From positions 1-64,000 of the forward strand of contig MU401624.1 in the NCBI GenBank assembly GCA_022579005.1: DNA of 64,000 nucleotides, given 5' to 3'. The stretch comes from Poronia punctata. Lineage: Eukaryota; Ascomycota; Sordariomycetes; Xylariales; Xylariaceae. Of this stretch, positions 1 to 11,600 are shown piece after piece; position 1 is the stretch's first letter; each line of letters opens with the position of its first letter. The translations under genes were made by a program, and so were the position numbers. A model generated the notes under the pieces. It searched no databases and was not told the origin of the DNA. It saw only the letters and a program-made list of their open reading frames with translations.

Positions 1-1090
1 TATTAAAAAAATATATAAGTTAAGTAACTTTTTAAGCAAAATATTATTAACTTTTATAAAATTTATTAAGCTGCTTTTATATAAAAAAACTGCTACTTAT
101 TAAAAAGTCCGTTACTATTAACATAAAATTAAATTAATTATATATATTATAGTTATTACTAGACTAAATATTACTTTTGCTACGTTATAGCTTTTATAAT
201 TTAATAACAACCTTTTTTTTACTTACTACGCTGCTACTAACTAAGTATTAAACTATTTTTAAGCAAATTAACGCTTTGCTTTATAGTTTAAAAACAAAAA
301 TAAGCTTAAAGTAGCTAATAATTTATTATTTGCTAATAATACTATTAATTAAAAAAGCTTATAAGCATATATAATGCTTTTTTTTAGTAAACTTATTAAT
401 TAAAAAGCAAATAAACAAAATATTATTATTACTTTTATAACTAAAGCTAAGCTTTTTACGTTAGCTTAAGCTACAAAAAAAGCTATATTTATTAGCTAGC
501 TTATTAACAAGCTTAGCGTTAATTTAAAACAAAAGCACATTATTATTTAGTATAATAATTAGCAAACTATTAATTTAGTAAATAAAAATATTATAATACT
601 TAAAATAAAATTATAGCACATTAATATATATAATTACTAGTTATATTAAAAAGTAATTAATAAAACGTTTTAAGTAGTTTATATATTAATAAATTTAATA
701 ATAGTAAATAGTTTTATAAAGTTTTTAATACAAAATAAATAAGCAAGCTTTTTGCAATAAATTAATTTAGTTAACGTTAAAGCTATTTAAACTAAAATTA
801 ACTAGCTTGTTACTATAAAAGTGCAAAAAAACTAAAAAAATAAATTAAAACAATTTAAAACACTATAACTATTACTATAAAAGCTATAATACTATAAAAT
901 AAAAGTATTTTTTATAGCTATAAAATAAACTAGTATATTAGCTTATTTTAAAAAAGTATATTAAATTTAACAAGTTATAAAATAATAAAAATTAATATAA
1001 TACCTATATAGTAAAAGTTATATAGCTATAGTAAAGACTACTATAAAAGAAAAGGTCCTCTTATAAAAAGTCCTTCCTTACCTATTTAAT
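1..1090. repeat. AT-rich, probably RIP-decayed repeat
   Basis: The first ~1.1 kb is overwhelmingly A+T, dominated by TA, TTA and AAT runs, with G and C mostly surviving in AGCT/GCTT contexts. No reading frame of useful length survives on either strand. Composition changes sharply near 1090 to the mixed composition of the rest of the window. This is how RIP leaves transposon copies in filamentous ascomycetes: C-to-T change on both strands, AT-rich and full of stops. I cannot say which element it was. An AT-rich centromere-like block is a less likely alternative. Confidence 0.75.
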
Positions 1091-1838
1091 ATATGCAAAT
1101 TTTGCAAAGAGGAGAAGTTTTACCTCCTTACGCGTACATTAATTAATATATACAATTTAGCCATTTATGCTAGTTCTGACACTAACCTACTCGTACTCGT
1201 ACACGTACCTTAGTGCCACTTGATCATTGCCATCATCGGCAGCCATATCAAACTTGAAACAAGCTTCTTTCATTAACATCAGAAAGCTTGTCTAAGTAAT
1301 ATAACCGTTTTTATTTCGTGTCATCTGACATGCAAGCTTCGTAGCTAATAAGTTCTCGGTGGCAAATACGTCATCCTCGAGTCCTCTTGGGATTTGAGAA
1401 TCTGCTCCCGCTCTCACCATTGATTCTCATGACCGTCATTACACCTTTGAACCTAACGTCTACCCTCCCCTTAAACCTTGCCATGTCTACCTATGAGTTA
1501 AGCAGATGGATATGTATTCCGCTTGTTTCCTGTCCCGGCAAGTGTCTGGCGAAGAGAGAATCATATGAACAGGCAGATATCCTTCTGCCACTTGGTCCTC
1601 CTAATGATGAAAGTCATAAATACGAATACAGAGTTGGGTCCGCGACCTGCCCAGATTAACAAGTATTTCGGGAAAGTCGAGCATCACCAAACCGCCATTG
1701 GACCCATACTTTATGTTGGCAAGGTGAAAATCGGTATCGCTCTCTGTCGCTGTGAAAGGAAAAGTAAGTGAAACACCAAACTTCTGCTTGTCCGCTCTCG
1801 TGTACTCCTCTATACCAGAGTCCAGACAGTCGCATTTC
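1091..1838. other. Intergenic, no supported gene
   Basis: Transition from the AT-rich block into normal-composition DNA, lying downstream of the minus-strand gene that ends at 1839. Only short overlapping frames without recognisable domains are present. It probably holds the 3' UTR of that gene. Confidence 0.5.
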
Positions 1839-4130
1839 TTAGTGGGTTCCTATGCTCGCGCCCTCACTCTGGGTGTCCTGACGTCTTCGGTCCGCACGGC
1901 GGGCTTGTCGTTGTTTGCACTTCATCGCATACGTAGGGTCTGTTGCTCGAAGATGCTCGAGATACTCCTCGTATTGCTGTTGCCGCAAGGCTTGCACCGT
2001 GTCTCCCGGTCGGAATGGGCCCTTGGGTTTTGCCACGGGCTTGGGTCCAAACACTGACTTTACCCACGAAGGGTTGCTTCCAGCTCCTCCAGGTGCAATA
2101 GTTCCGCGGCCTTGATAAGGAGCTGTGGCCTGTGGCACATTAGACTGGCCGAAGAAACCGGGCCCTAGACGAGGGACTATTGCATGTGCCGTGTTGGACT
2201 GTTCAGCAAAGCCTTTGCCCTGGTATCTCATTGGCTGCATGGCACTGCAACCAACAACCGCGCCCATCGCGTTAGGGGCGGCCCCTAGGCCGTTATTCGC
2301 CTGACCATACGCATATGGCGTAGTTGGCCCGACGGGATTTGCCTGCCTGCCTACTCCGGGCATGTAGCCGGGTTGATGCTGTTGCTGATTCACAGGAAAG
2401 GTCGGGGTAACCGTGTATCCAGATGGCCCACAGATTGTCCTATTGATCGCTGGGATGTGGGGGACCCCCCTTCCTGCCATGTAACCATTTTGTCCATTGA
2501 CATAGGGAGCTGGAAAGGGTGTCTGGTCGTATCCATCGGCCCATCTCTGGCGTCCAAGCTGCAGTTGCTTGGTCTGTTGTCGCGCAATTTGAGCCTCCAG
2601 TTCCGCAACACGTGTTTCCAACAGCTTTATTGGATCCATCGAAGCCGAAAGTTCGGCCGGACTTATAATCGTGCTCGCCGAAGCAGACAATCCCGACATG
2701 GTACTGGCACATCCCCCGACGGCCACTGGCTGCATCTGTTTTGGGCAGTGGAATTCCACGGCGGCTGGGTTCAGACTCGAAGATCGCTTCCGCGATTCTG
2801 GCGACAAGCCGCTTACTCCCGAATCTCCCGACGGACTGTGTTCCTTGTTGATGTTTTCCTTGTTGGCCCCATCAGCGCCGTCGACAGTGAATGCGCGCAT
2901 GCGGGGGGCGCATAATCTGTTGAGTTTCCCGAGCAGGGCGTTGAGCCGCGAATCTTTGCCGCTGTCCTTCTCAGGCTCTGCGTCGTCTGCGTCGTCGGGG
3001 AGCTCCTTGAGTGCCGGTTCTTCCTCGATTCTCGACTTGACGATCGACATGGCCTTCCGTCTTCCTTCGCGAAGCTCTTCATAATGTTTGCGCAAATACT
3101 CCGGGGGCAATCCGGCCGATTGCGGCTCCACGAGCTCTGACAGCTGCTTACGCACTTTCTGCTCCACTCCACTCAACCCTACCGGGAATTTACGCTCACC
3201 CTTGACCTGCCACATTTCTGCCAATGGAAACTCAACCTTGTCCCAATCATCGTTGCAAATATTTACCGCAGACATGGCTGTGATAGAGGCCGACGACTCT
3301 TGAAGACGCCCATTCAGGTTGGCCTTCTCATCCCATTCAATCACCTTCTCATATCCTGCACGCTTCACGGGTTCCATGTGGTCAAGACGGACGACAGACT
3401 TGACCGATGACTGAAAGATGCTAGGGTGGTATTTCTCAGCCCGTTCATCGCCTCCTATCTCGGCTTCGTGAAACTCGAGCTTTGTTGCAGGCGCCGAGAG
3501 GCAAAGTCCGGCATCGACATTCTCGGAGCTCGTAAATGGGACGAGTTCAGGCCTCACCTCCTCAGGTTTCCTGCAACGATAGGCCACTCGCTCAAGGCTC
3601 CCATTGCAATCGACAGCCTCATTCTCGTCGTTACGCCTCGGCTTATCCCTTTCTTGGTCATAAAACTGGGATTTCTCCGGTGGTGCCGACCATATAGGAT
3701 TAGCATCGTCTTCGTGGCTTTCGTGCTCCGAATCGTGACGATGGTTTCTCCAGTTCTTGTTCATCATTGCCTCTGACGGTTTTCGAACCTCGGCATGGGC
3801 ACCCTTTGGGGCCGGCTTGGTCTTTGCAGGATTGGCCTTCGATGCGCCCTTGACAACTTCCTGAGCCAACTTGGTATCAACCTTGAGAGCCATCCCCTTG
3901 ACACGTACACCCTTTTGGCACTCCAGACCCATCGGGCTCGTGGCCACGTCTTTGGAGCTCTCATGGTTGCTCAACTTAAGACAAGCCTTGTTATCCATGA
4001 TTTGGCTTGTGGTCTTGGCTTGAGAGCCCTTTTTCTTGTTGTCACGCCCCATCGGTATGGTTATATTGTTTTGTTTCGGGAAGTCGTATGCTTTTGCCAA
4101 CGACTGTGACTGTCTTTGTGGTATGACCAC
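1839..4130 (-). CDS. Large hypothetical protein, low-complexity C-terminus
   Basis: Uninterrupted 763-codon frame, not recognised as a named family. A length this great without an intron, far beyond chance in a region of balanced composition, supports a real gene. The N-terminus is Lys/Ser-rich; an in-frame Met at 4049 (MGRDNKKKG) is an alternative start. The middle is charged, with a predicted helical stretch (LPPEYLRKHYEELREGRR). A short coiled coil follows near residues 520-545 (LETRVAELEAQIARQQ). The next ~200 residues are rich in Gly, Pro, Gln and Tyr and look disordered. The last ~40 are very basic (RRADRRRQ). I see no signal peptide or membrane segment. A nuclear or RNA-associated scaffold would fit but is only a guess. 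Confidence 0.7.
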   Translation of the reverse strand: MVIPQRQSQSLAKAYDFPKQNNITIPMGRDNKKKGSQAKTTSQIMDNKACLKLSNHESSKDVATSPMGLECQKGVRVKGMALKVDTKLAQEVVKGASKANPAKTKPAPKGAHAEVRKPSEAMMNKNWRNHRHDSEHESHEDDANPIWSAPPEKSQFYDQERDKPRRNDENEAVDCNGSLERVAYRCRKPEEVRPELVPFTSSENVDAGLCLSAPATKLEFHEAEIGGDERAEKYHPSIFQSSVKSVVRLDHMEPVKRAGYEKVIEWDEKANLNGRLQESSASITAMSAVNICNDDWDKVEFPLAEMWQVKGERKFPVGLSGVEQKVRKQLSELVEPQSAGLPPEYLRKHYEELREGRRKAMSIVKSRIEEEPALKELPDDADDAEPEKDSGKDSRLNALLGKLNRLCAPRMRAFTVDGADGANKENINKEHSPSGDSGVSGLSPESRKRSSSLNPAAVEFHCPKQMQPVAVGGCASTMSGLSASASTIISPAELSASMDPIKLLETRVAELEAQIARQQTKQLQLGRQRWADGYDQTPFPAPYVNGQNGYMAGRGVPHIPAINRTICGPSGYTVTPTFPVNQQQHQPGYMPGVGRQANPVGPTTPYAYGQANNGLGAAPNAMGAVVGCSAMQPMRYQGKGFAEQSNTAHAIVPRLGPGFFGQSNVPQATAPYQGRGTIAPGGAGSNPSWVKSVFGPKPVAKPKGPFRPGDTVQALRQQQYEEYLEHLRATDPTYAMKCKQRQARRADRRRQDTQSEGASIGTH

Positions 4131-6487
4131 CTAAACCGAACAGAGAACTGTCAATACGAAGCTTTTGTTCATGCCCTAGTCTAACACTGCCCCCGAAAGA
4201 ACGCTTTGGAATGAGAAGGGAAAAGGAATCATCTTACAAATTTATGAAACACACTCAGCCAGCTGAGTTGTGTATGAACCGAAAAGCGACAAAGGACGAA
4301 AGCAGATCGTCTTGCTCTTGTGGGCGTGCTAATTCAAGATCAGGGTCTTGCAACAGATGGCTGAAGAGGCGGGGCCAAATATGCCCTGGGAATCGATAGC
4401 GAAGAAGGATCGGTTGTTGTGGCTGATATGGGCGTCGCCTCACGAGCCAGCAGAAACACCGAGAGGCAGGGCGCAGAAGCAGACTCGCTTTGGGTTAGAT
4501 GACAGAGAGGGCAAGGGCGCCAGGGAATGATATTGTAAGGCTGTGAAAGTTGTGGGCAATACCAAGCAACGTCCAAAAACAGCTACGATCCAAAAATCTC
4601 GTCTATGGCCGACTCTAATGGTATCGAGTGAGATCCAAGTCTGGCCGAGAAGATCGAGAAATTGGAGGTATTTTGTTTTCCCCGGGGGACTGGACGTTGT
4701 GGTGGAAGGAAAGATGACGCTATGGTTGGCAACGTGCAGGCGGGAAGGCCCGTCTGCGGTGGATGAGGGAAGGGCAGTCGTCCACGGAATGGAAGGAGTG
4801 AGATGGGGAATCACGATCTTGTTGAAGGTGAGTCAAGTCAAGAACGTGCAAAGGGAACTTGCGATCAGACCTTGACAATCGATCAATAACCGGTAACGTC
4901 TGACTGGCCAGCCCTTTGATACGCTGATAGGGAAAAGAAGGGAAAGGAATGGTGGAAACCCGTGGCCTGCCGACGAGTTGTTCTGATTATCAAGTTGGAA
5001 GATGAGGAACAAAAGTATGTGGTATAGAGGTAAGTGGGAGTTGAAAGAGAAGGATGGAGGTGGGAGTAAATAAATAAATAAATACCTACACAGAGGCACA
5101 TCTCTGGGGAGTACTTGAGGAATATCAACTTGTTTGTCCCTTTACCAAGAAGCACAGACCGCCAAATACCTCTATTGGATTTCCTATTGCCATTGATATA
5201 CAAGTCCCATTGCTGGCAATGGAATAATAGGGCAGTGTTATATTATATCATGTCATTGTATATCACAATAGAATACATGTATGTATGTCCACGTATATGT
5301 GTGTAGGTACATCTATTTATTCACAGGGCTGGCCCGCCTTACATGTATATATACCTTGATACCACCTACAGCTGGCTATTGGTCTTTGATAGAAAATACA
5401 TCTACCTATTTGCTTAGATTCTACAGCCTACAATGCCTTGGAGGTATGGACATTGTTACAAGGCTGCGGCCAGGTAAGTTACATGTACCTCTGTCCTCTT
5501 ATATCAACCTACATGTAACCTAGTTTACATACATACTTAGTAAGTATAAACGTCCATCTCTTATACCTTTTGTAAACATACTTACTTATATACACAATGC
5601 TGGTCAATACAATGGGCAAGTACTAATGTATGTGACTTGTTAGGTTCATTTATCCACATAGGAATCTAGCCAATCAACGTCTGCTTTTGGTTTCCGGTTC
5701 ACATGAGCTCGACGTCGCCCGGTCGTGTAAGTACACAACCTCCCAATTGCCAATTTACTTGTACCTAGATGTACAATAGTAAGTACACACTTTTCCACAT
5801 ACAATACTAAAAAGGAACTTGCAAAAATATTGAATATCAAAGGTCAATTGACCTTTCTTCTTCTTCTTTTTGCCATGGTTAAAAAAATGCAATTATTCGG
5901 TTCTGCCTCAGAGCTGTGATGCGGGCTCTGACGCTAAAATTCGGCTCTGCGCTCTGGCTCTGGCTCTGGCTCTAGCTCTGGCTCTGGCTCTGGACTCCGA
6001 CTCTAGTCCGTCATCCCATATACTTTCTTAATTTTCATTGCTGCACGGAAAAGTCCCCTCGCATCGCACAAGGAATATTACATGTCAGCTCCTTGCCCCG
6101 AAAAATCACCGGTCGGCACTGTTGGTCTTGTACCCAAACCACTCTCCCAATACGTTTGGTAGTAAGCTGCTAGGATCAGGACCTCGCGATGCATTGACTC
6201 TCCTTGGGGTAGATAACAGCTGGGTACATGACTATTCAAATGACCACAAGGGACAGCATGGAAGTGCGGAGACAGATCAGGTTGCCCTTATCTCGAATAC
6301 CGGGACTCTTGCTAGACTCTTGCAGTAAGCCAAGGGATGCCAATTTGAAAAGAGGGGGACAGAGAAAAGTGGGAATGAAAACCATAGGTATGTACAAAGT
6401 TGACCAACAAAGCATATATACAGATACAATAAAAGCAATCGCTCCATACGATGAGAGTTTCCAACTCCTTAGATATGCAGCCATATT
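4131..6487. other. Intergenic, simple repeats only
   Basis: Upstream of the hypothetical gene at 1839-4130 and downstream of the transcription-factor gene at 6541-8638. Contains AT-rich patches, a TAAA run near 5069-5084, many TACCT/AGGTA motifs and the hexanucleotide tract listed separately. Small frames occur on both strands, but none shows a domain, a conserved-looking exon or splice continuity. Confidence 0.5.
5952..5993. repeat. CTCTGG hexanucleotide minisatellite, 7 units
   Basis: Seven tandem 6-bp units; the fourth has one change (CTCTAG). Imperfect CTCTG/GCTCTG flanks extend it on both sides to about 5940-6003. The tract lies outside any supported gene. Confidence 0.9.
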
Positions 6488-6508
6488 AAAAAAAAAAAAA
6501 AAAAAAAA
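6488..6508. repeat. Poly-A tract, 21 bp
   Basis: Uninterrupted run of 21 A. It sits 32 bp beyond the stop of the minus-strand gene ending at 6541, so on that transcript it reads as poly-U in the 3' flank. It could contribute to 3' end formation or simply be slippage-prone DNA. Confidence 0.85.
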
Positions 6509-6540
6509 CGCCGTCCGTTCCCTCGTCTATCCCAGTTCGC

Positions 6541-8638
6541 TCATATCAACATCAACCGCCGCATATGGGAGATCTGAGCTCGAACGATCGATTTGGCCCG
6601 TTCCTTGGCCGACATGAAGTCGTGGCGGTCGTAACAGCTTGGTGATGCCGTCCTCGTCACCGCGATTCGTTTCCCGTACACCGCCTCCTCCCACATCTCC
6701 CTAACCTGTTGTTCCTCGTCGTAGTTATCCCTCCAGACCCAGGAGACGAAGATGCGTTTGGTTTGTTCCCAGGTCTTAAGGTTGAGGGCGTGGCTAACGA
6801 GCCGGATCTTTTCGTGGCAGACTTCCCTCCACTCCTCGATCTGATGGACTTCGAGCGGCGTGCTCGGTCGTGCCGTCGCTACGGCGCATGTCACCATTAA
6901 GACACCCCAGAACCAGACCTGTCTCGGAAACTTGCCCTTCCGCATTGCCTCCTCTTCGCGTGTAAGATCCGACAACATCCACTCCACGAGCCAGTTGAGC
7001 ATGAAAGGGTCTACCACATTCGTACCCAGCATGGCGAAGACACATAGGTAACAGCTCATCAGTCGAGCCCGGCTGATGGCATGTGTCGGTAGCGTCGTCG
7101 GCTTCACTTCCAGTGCGCCCTTGTCGGCTGTCGCCTCCTCGAGTACCTCGTTATAAGTCTTGTCGCTGAAGTCGGCCTCTTGGTCGACCATGCGCCGGAA
7201 TCTGTCTGGGATGACTCGGAAGGAGCACATTCCGAGCGATTCCGGGTTTTCCATACCCTCCGTGGCGTCTAGTAACTCACGCAAGGTAAGCTTGCCCGTC
7301 CCCCTTGACGTTCTAGCGCGCACCAACCGTCAAGTGTCAGCATCGGTCCAAGAGCGGGATATCGCGAGGTTGGGCTAACTTACAATACCACCAAGCTTTG
7401 GAATATGTTACCATCTGTGATCATCTCGTCGTCTCGCATCTCCAAAATCTGGGACAACCCAGTCATGTGCGCTTTCGCTGTATCTCTACATCCCAGTGCG
7501 CTCTATGGGATATACCGTTAGCCCATCTCTCACCTTGTCTTGCACCCCTTGGCCAGACCGGAAGTGCGAATCCTCAACGATGCAGTAACTTACCTCAGCT
7601 AGGGCCAGTGCGGCTATGCTCGCTATCGTACAGTCCGTTGATGCCGTGCCGGGATTTTGCAGCTGGTCGTTGACAAACTTGATGGCCTCGAGCTTGTGGT
7701 GAAGGAATGATTTCTTGATTCGGTCCATGGAACCGGTGTCCCACGTGTATTTAATCGCTGTCATGAGCAACGCCACATGAAGACAGGCCGGGTTAGATAA
7801 TGCTCGTCGGATGCTACGAGAAGTCGACGGTTAGATAGGAGTCTTTTCCCCTCTTTCGGGCTTCAAACTGAAAGTAATTCTCCCTACATGAACGACTCGG
7901 GTTCTAATAATGAGTCTTTTGACACCACACTCCGATATCGTGTAACTGAGCATCCACGAAGTCAGTACTTGCTTTTCATTCTCGTCCAAATTGTATCCCA
8001 AGTGCCTGGGGAGACAGCCTGACAGATAAAAGGACAGGCAGGGTTGGAGCCAGATAGGAAATACTTACATATATCAAACAGAAACCTTGACTCGTCCGCC
8101 ATCTCTACCGGGTAGCCCACAAACATATGGTTGGAGACGGTGGTCTTAAGGGTGCTTGTACCAGCATGCCACTTTTCCTCGCGCACCTTGCCAACATTGC
8201 AGGGACCGCAAGCATTTGTTTTTGTCTTGGCGTCTGTGTATCCGCATTCGCCCCCTTTGACGAGACAGTTCGTGCTGTGTTGCAGCCAAGTCAGTAAACC
8301 GGCCGTGTTGAACAATCGTGACAAAAAGCTTCATGGAAAACTGGACATCTCATAATCGGGTAGCCAAAGGACCTCAGGCATGGATCGGCAGCCATAGGGT
8401 GCAGGGGACGTGGCCAGACAGGGCTACTTCAACAGAAGCAGCAACAACAACATCAGAAGGGCCGGGCTTCTTCAATCAACGGATTGGCCGCCAGTTGAAT
8501 GGTTGAAAATAAAACGTGGGCCTACCATAATGGTTTTCTCTCATCACAGCGAATATGCTTCAGCTTACAAGTCGTACATCCGTTCCGTGACCTACTGTGA
8601 TAGCGACGTACTCGCAATTCGGGCTTCGGTGCCGGCAT
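6541..8638 (-). CDS. Zn2Cys6 fungal transcription factor
   Basis: Putative nuclear regulator rebuilt from six exons. Exon 1 (8638-8526) and exon 2 (8274-8069) together encode a complete binuclear zinc cluster with spacing C-x2-C-x6-C-x6-C-x2-C-x6-C: CTTCKLKHIRC from exon 1, CTNCLVKGGEC across the junction. The cluster is split by a 251-bp intron. Exon 2 continues with VEMADESRFLFDI, typical of the start of the fungal regulatory domain. Later exons are 8018 to an unresolved donor, 7813-7594, 7502-7384 and 7312-6541. They carry IRRALSNPACLHVALL and AHMTGLSQILEMR, as in Fungal_trans_2-like domains. Introns of 50, 91 and 71 bp have good GT-AG ends. The exon 3/4 junction is not clean: the only good acceptor (7813) needs a phase-2 donor, and available ones (GTGTGG, GTGGAT) are weak. 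The start ATG lies 20 codons before the first Cys. Target genes are unknown. Confidence 0.82.
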
Positions 8639-11600
8639 CTCGTATAAGGGATATCGGTCTCAGCCTTTTTTTTTCTTTGACATGAAAATCCAAGCCAAAA
8701 GAACAAAGGAGGAAAAGGCGCAAGGTTTAAGAAGATCAAAATCCACTTTCTATCGTGACCTAGTCGTGCCAACTGCAGCGCTCGCGGGGATGTGTTGTTG
8801 CGGTATATCCCGATCTCTTTAAGCAATGCAGAAACAGTTGGTGCAGGAGTCAGCCTTAGGGTATGCGGGTAGCTCGGTTATTAGTTTGCTTAAGCTGCAA
8901 AGTGGCAGATCAAGAAGGATGACGGGGATTCTTGGGGGGTGACAGATCGGCAGTTAGTGACGGTGACAGAGGCGAGTCACAGAAATGCAACTAATAACCA
9001 GAAAATGAGATGTGAGGGCAAGGTCTTGATGTTAATCGGGAATGGGGAGACTTGGAGTGGACGCATGCAGAAGAAGCTTATTTCGCTCGCGACACTAATA
9101 ATAAAATAAGCAAACGCCTCGCCTTGTAACAGCTGAGTGATCTTCTGGCCGCAGAGAGCGGAATCTAACCAAGCTGAGATTAAAAGGGTGGGTTCGGGAT
9201 GAAACAGGGGTGGGCAAGGAGCAGACTCCTGCAGGCATCGTCTAAAACCGTAACTATCCTTATGGCGGGCTCACCTCTTTTATATTTCTTCGACAGTTCT
9301 ACAGTAGGTAGGTGCGTGTAGGTAAGGTAGTTACTCTGTCTAAGTGGGAATGCGTCTTGGCATCCCCGTGAGGCAAGCACAACGAAGATAACAGGTGACT
9401 ACCTGTATGTACGTGTACTTCGGTAGGTAACCTAGAGTTGGGCACGCATTGCTTGCAGTTGCAATCAAATTGTCCTTGTTGACGAGGGCGTGCGCCACGG
9501 CGGCCACGGCGGCCACGCCTACACTACCTACCTATACTTTCTATGTTTACTTCGTTTTCTTGAAGACTTTATCAAGAAGTGCCGATTGTGGATATAAAAT
9601 GGGTATATTCCTAGTACACTCGGCGTATTGCGGGTTGATGGGCGGTTTAGAGGGGCATGATTTCTCTCCTGAGTCCCCGGTTGTTGAAAGGCCAGGGCCC
9701 CCGGTCCCATCGTGCTTGCATCGGGAACCACGCGGGGACTTGAGCTAGGTTTAAGGTATCATTGTTTAAACTTCGTCCCGTCATTCTCGAACAATCTAGC
9801 GTATAATATTGTCGCCTGTTAAATGACAGTCGTATATGAAAAATCGGGGGCTTGCTGACCTAGATCCCACCTTTTGCTCTTGTTTGCTTGAGCAGGATTG
9901 ATGACAATGATTTGGAATACGCCAATCACTAGATGTTGGTACTAAAATGTGTGTAGTAAACTGTTCACCTGTGCCACATGCCCATCCTCTTGGGGGTCAG
10001 GGCTAGACCTACCTTTAATAGCTTACTTCTACTTGTTATTTCCACCTTCTTCCACCCTCTTCCCTTGGCTGGACAATTATAAGGTTCTGGATCGTAACTT
10101 CCCTAACCTGACAGGCACTGTCGTTGCCGCTGGGTTATCAGCCTGGACCACAAAGGTGTGACTAGGTAAGTAATTACTATCTAAACCCTCACAAGGTAAC
10201 CTCGTCAGTTCCGGTGAGGGAAGTCGGCCGCACCTATTGTGTTACATATATTGTAGATCGTACGTACAGGACATTCCGTCAATACGTTCAAGTCTGGCGA
10301 ATGGAGCTCCAGAACATGGTATGATGCACAAACACGTGCTAACTTAACCCTTAAGATGACGTCCCCGTTCTTAATAGGTCGTTGACCTGTATATCCTTTC
10401 CTACTGTAGAAAGTAGATGACAGAGGGCCGCTTTCCTCTTCTCTCATCCATGCTCCCCTTTGAACCTTTTCCTGCGCCGTAACCTCGGGCAAGCCTCCGG
10501 CGCGGGGCTTTGGTACGTATATCCCTTTGTCCGTATGCGTTTCGTGATTGCGTTCTGTGATTGCCCGAGTACGTGACTACTATTCTTCTCACTCATGAGC
10601 AGATCTACCACAATTACCTACCGAGTAGAGTTCACGTTCTGTCTCTAGAGGCATATACAAGAAAGGAAACCATATCCTATCTCCCGCCCTCAGAGTGCCC
10701 ACAAGTACATCACATCGACACAACCAAGGTTCCACTGCGACCTAAGTACAAATGGCATGCGATATGGTGGTTCAGGTTGCACACCGACTGAGCCTGCTAA
10801 GCTTATTTTGACTGCTTACTGTAAAATGGGGAAGTGCATTGGAATGTCCAAGGCAATGAGATTTTAACCCCGATACGCTGTGGGTCTTGCTTGACCACAT
10901 TGAGCAAATGCAACGGTAAAAGCGGCCCAGGCTCCCCTCATGCCTCTCCTCATGCGACGGGATACAAGCGAAAGACTAGGACTCGACGAGGATCAGAAGG
11001 AGCCGCGAAAGGCTTTAACATTGTTCCTGCTCTAACTATGGCATTTCATCGAGAATTCCCCATGATCCCATCCTTAATTGATCAAATTCCGTGCAAACCC
11101 GACCGTTACCTACTCGTTATACTGCACGTAGTCTACAGAATATGCTTATTACAGCCCTTCCAACCCCTCCAGCTCACCCTCTTTCCCGAAATTCTAAAGT
11201 ATCCCCAATTGGGAAGTTATGTACACCTAATAACTCTAATCTCAACCTCAACCGGCCGGACCACATTTCTTAAGCTCCGATGCAACGTTCGTTGACCTGC
11301 CTTAAAACGAAACACACCTCGCGCCCAAGCTGGGGCTTGGGCCTCGACAAGGGTACGGATTGGACAAGTCAAAACAGGACCCTTTGCCTTCTCTGCGGTA
11401 ATCACATTATTAATCAGAAAGCCGATGGTAGATAACCTTTTTTCAAAGTTTCACCGAATCACGACCGGCGGCGGAGACAATACAGCGCGTGGAACTCATC
11501 ACACTCGAGACGGACGAAGCTGCCGCTTTTCATTGTGGCGTTTCCCCCACCATCCTGGCCAGATATTGACAATAGGTATTGCTCTCAGAATCTTTCGACT

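Noticed and set aside
2373..2915. 180-codon plus-strand frame
   Set aside because: Lies wholly inside the 763-codon minus-strand gene and has no recognisable features.
4440..4814. 124-codon minus-strand frame upstream of the hypothetical gene
   Set aside because: Not continuous with that gene by any splice pair I could find; no motifs.
10834..11295. 153-codon plus-strand frame
   Set aside because: Mixed hydrophobic/basic sequence without family features; probably chance.
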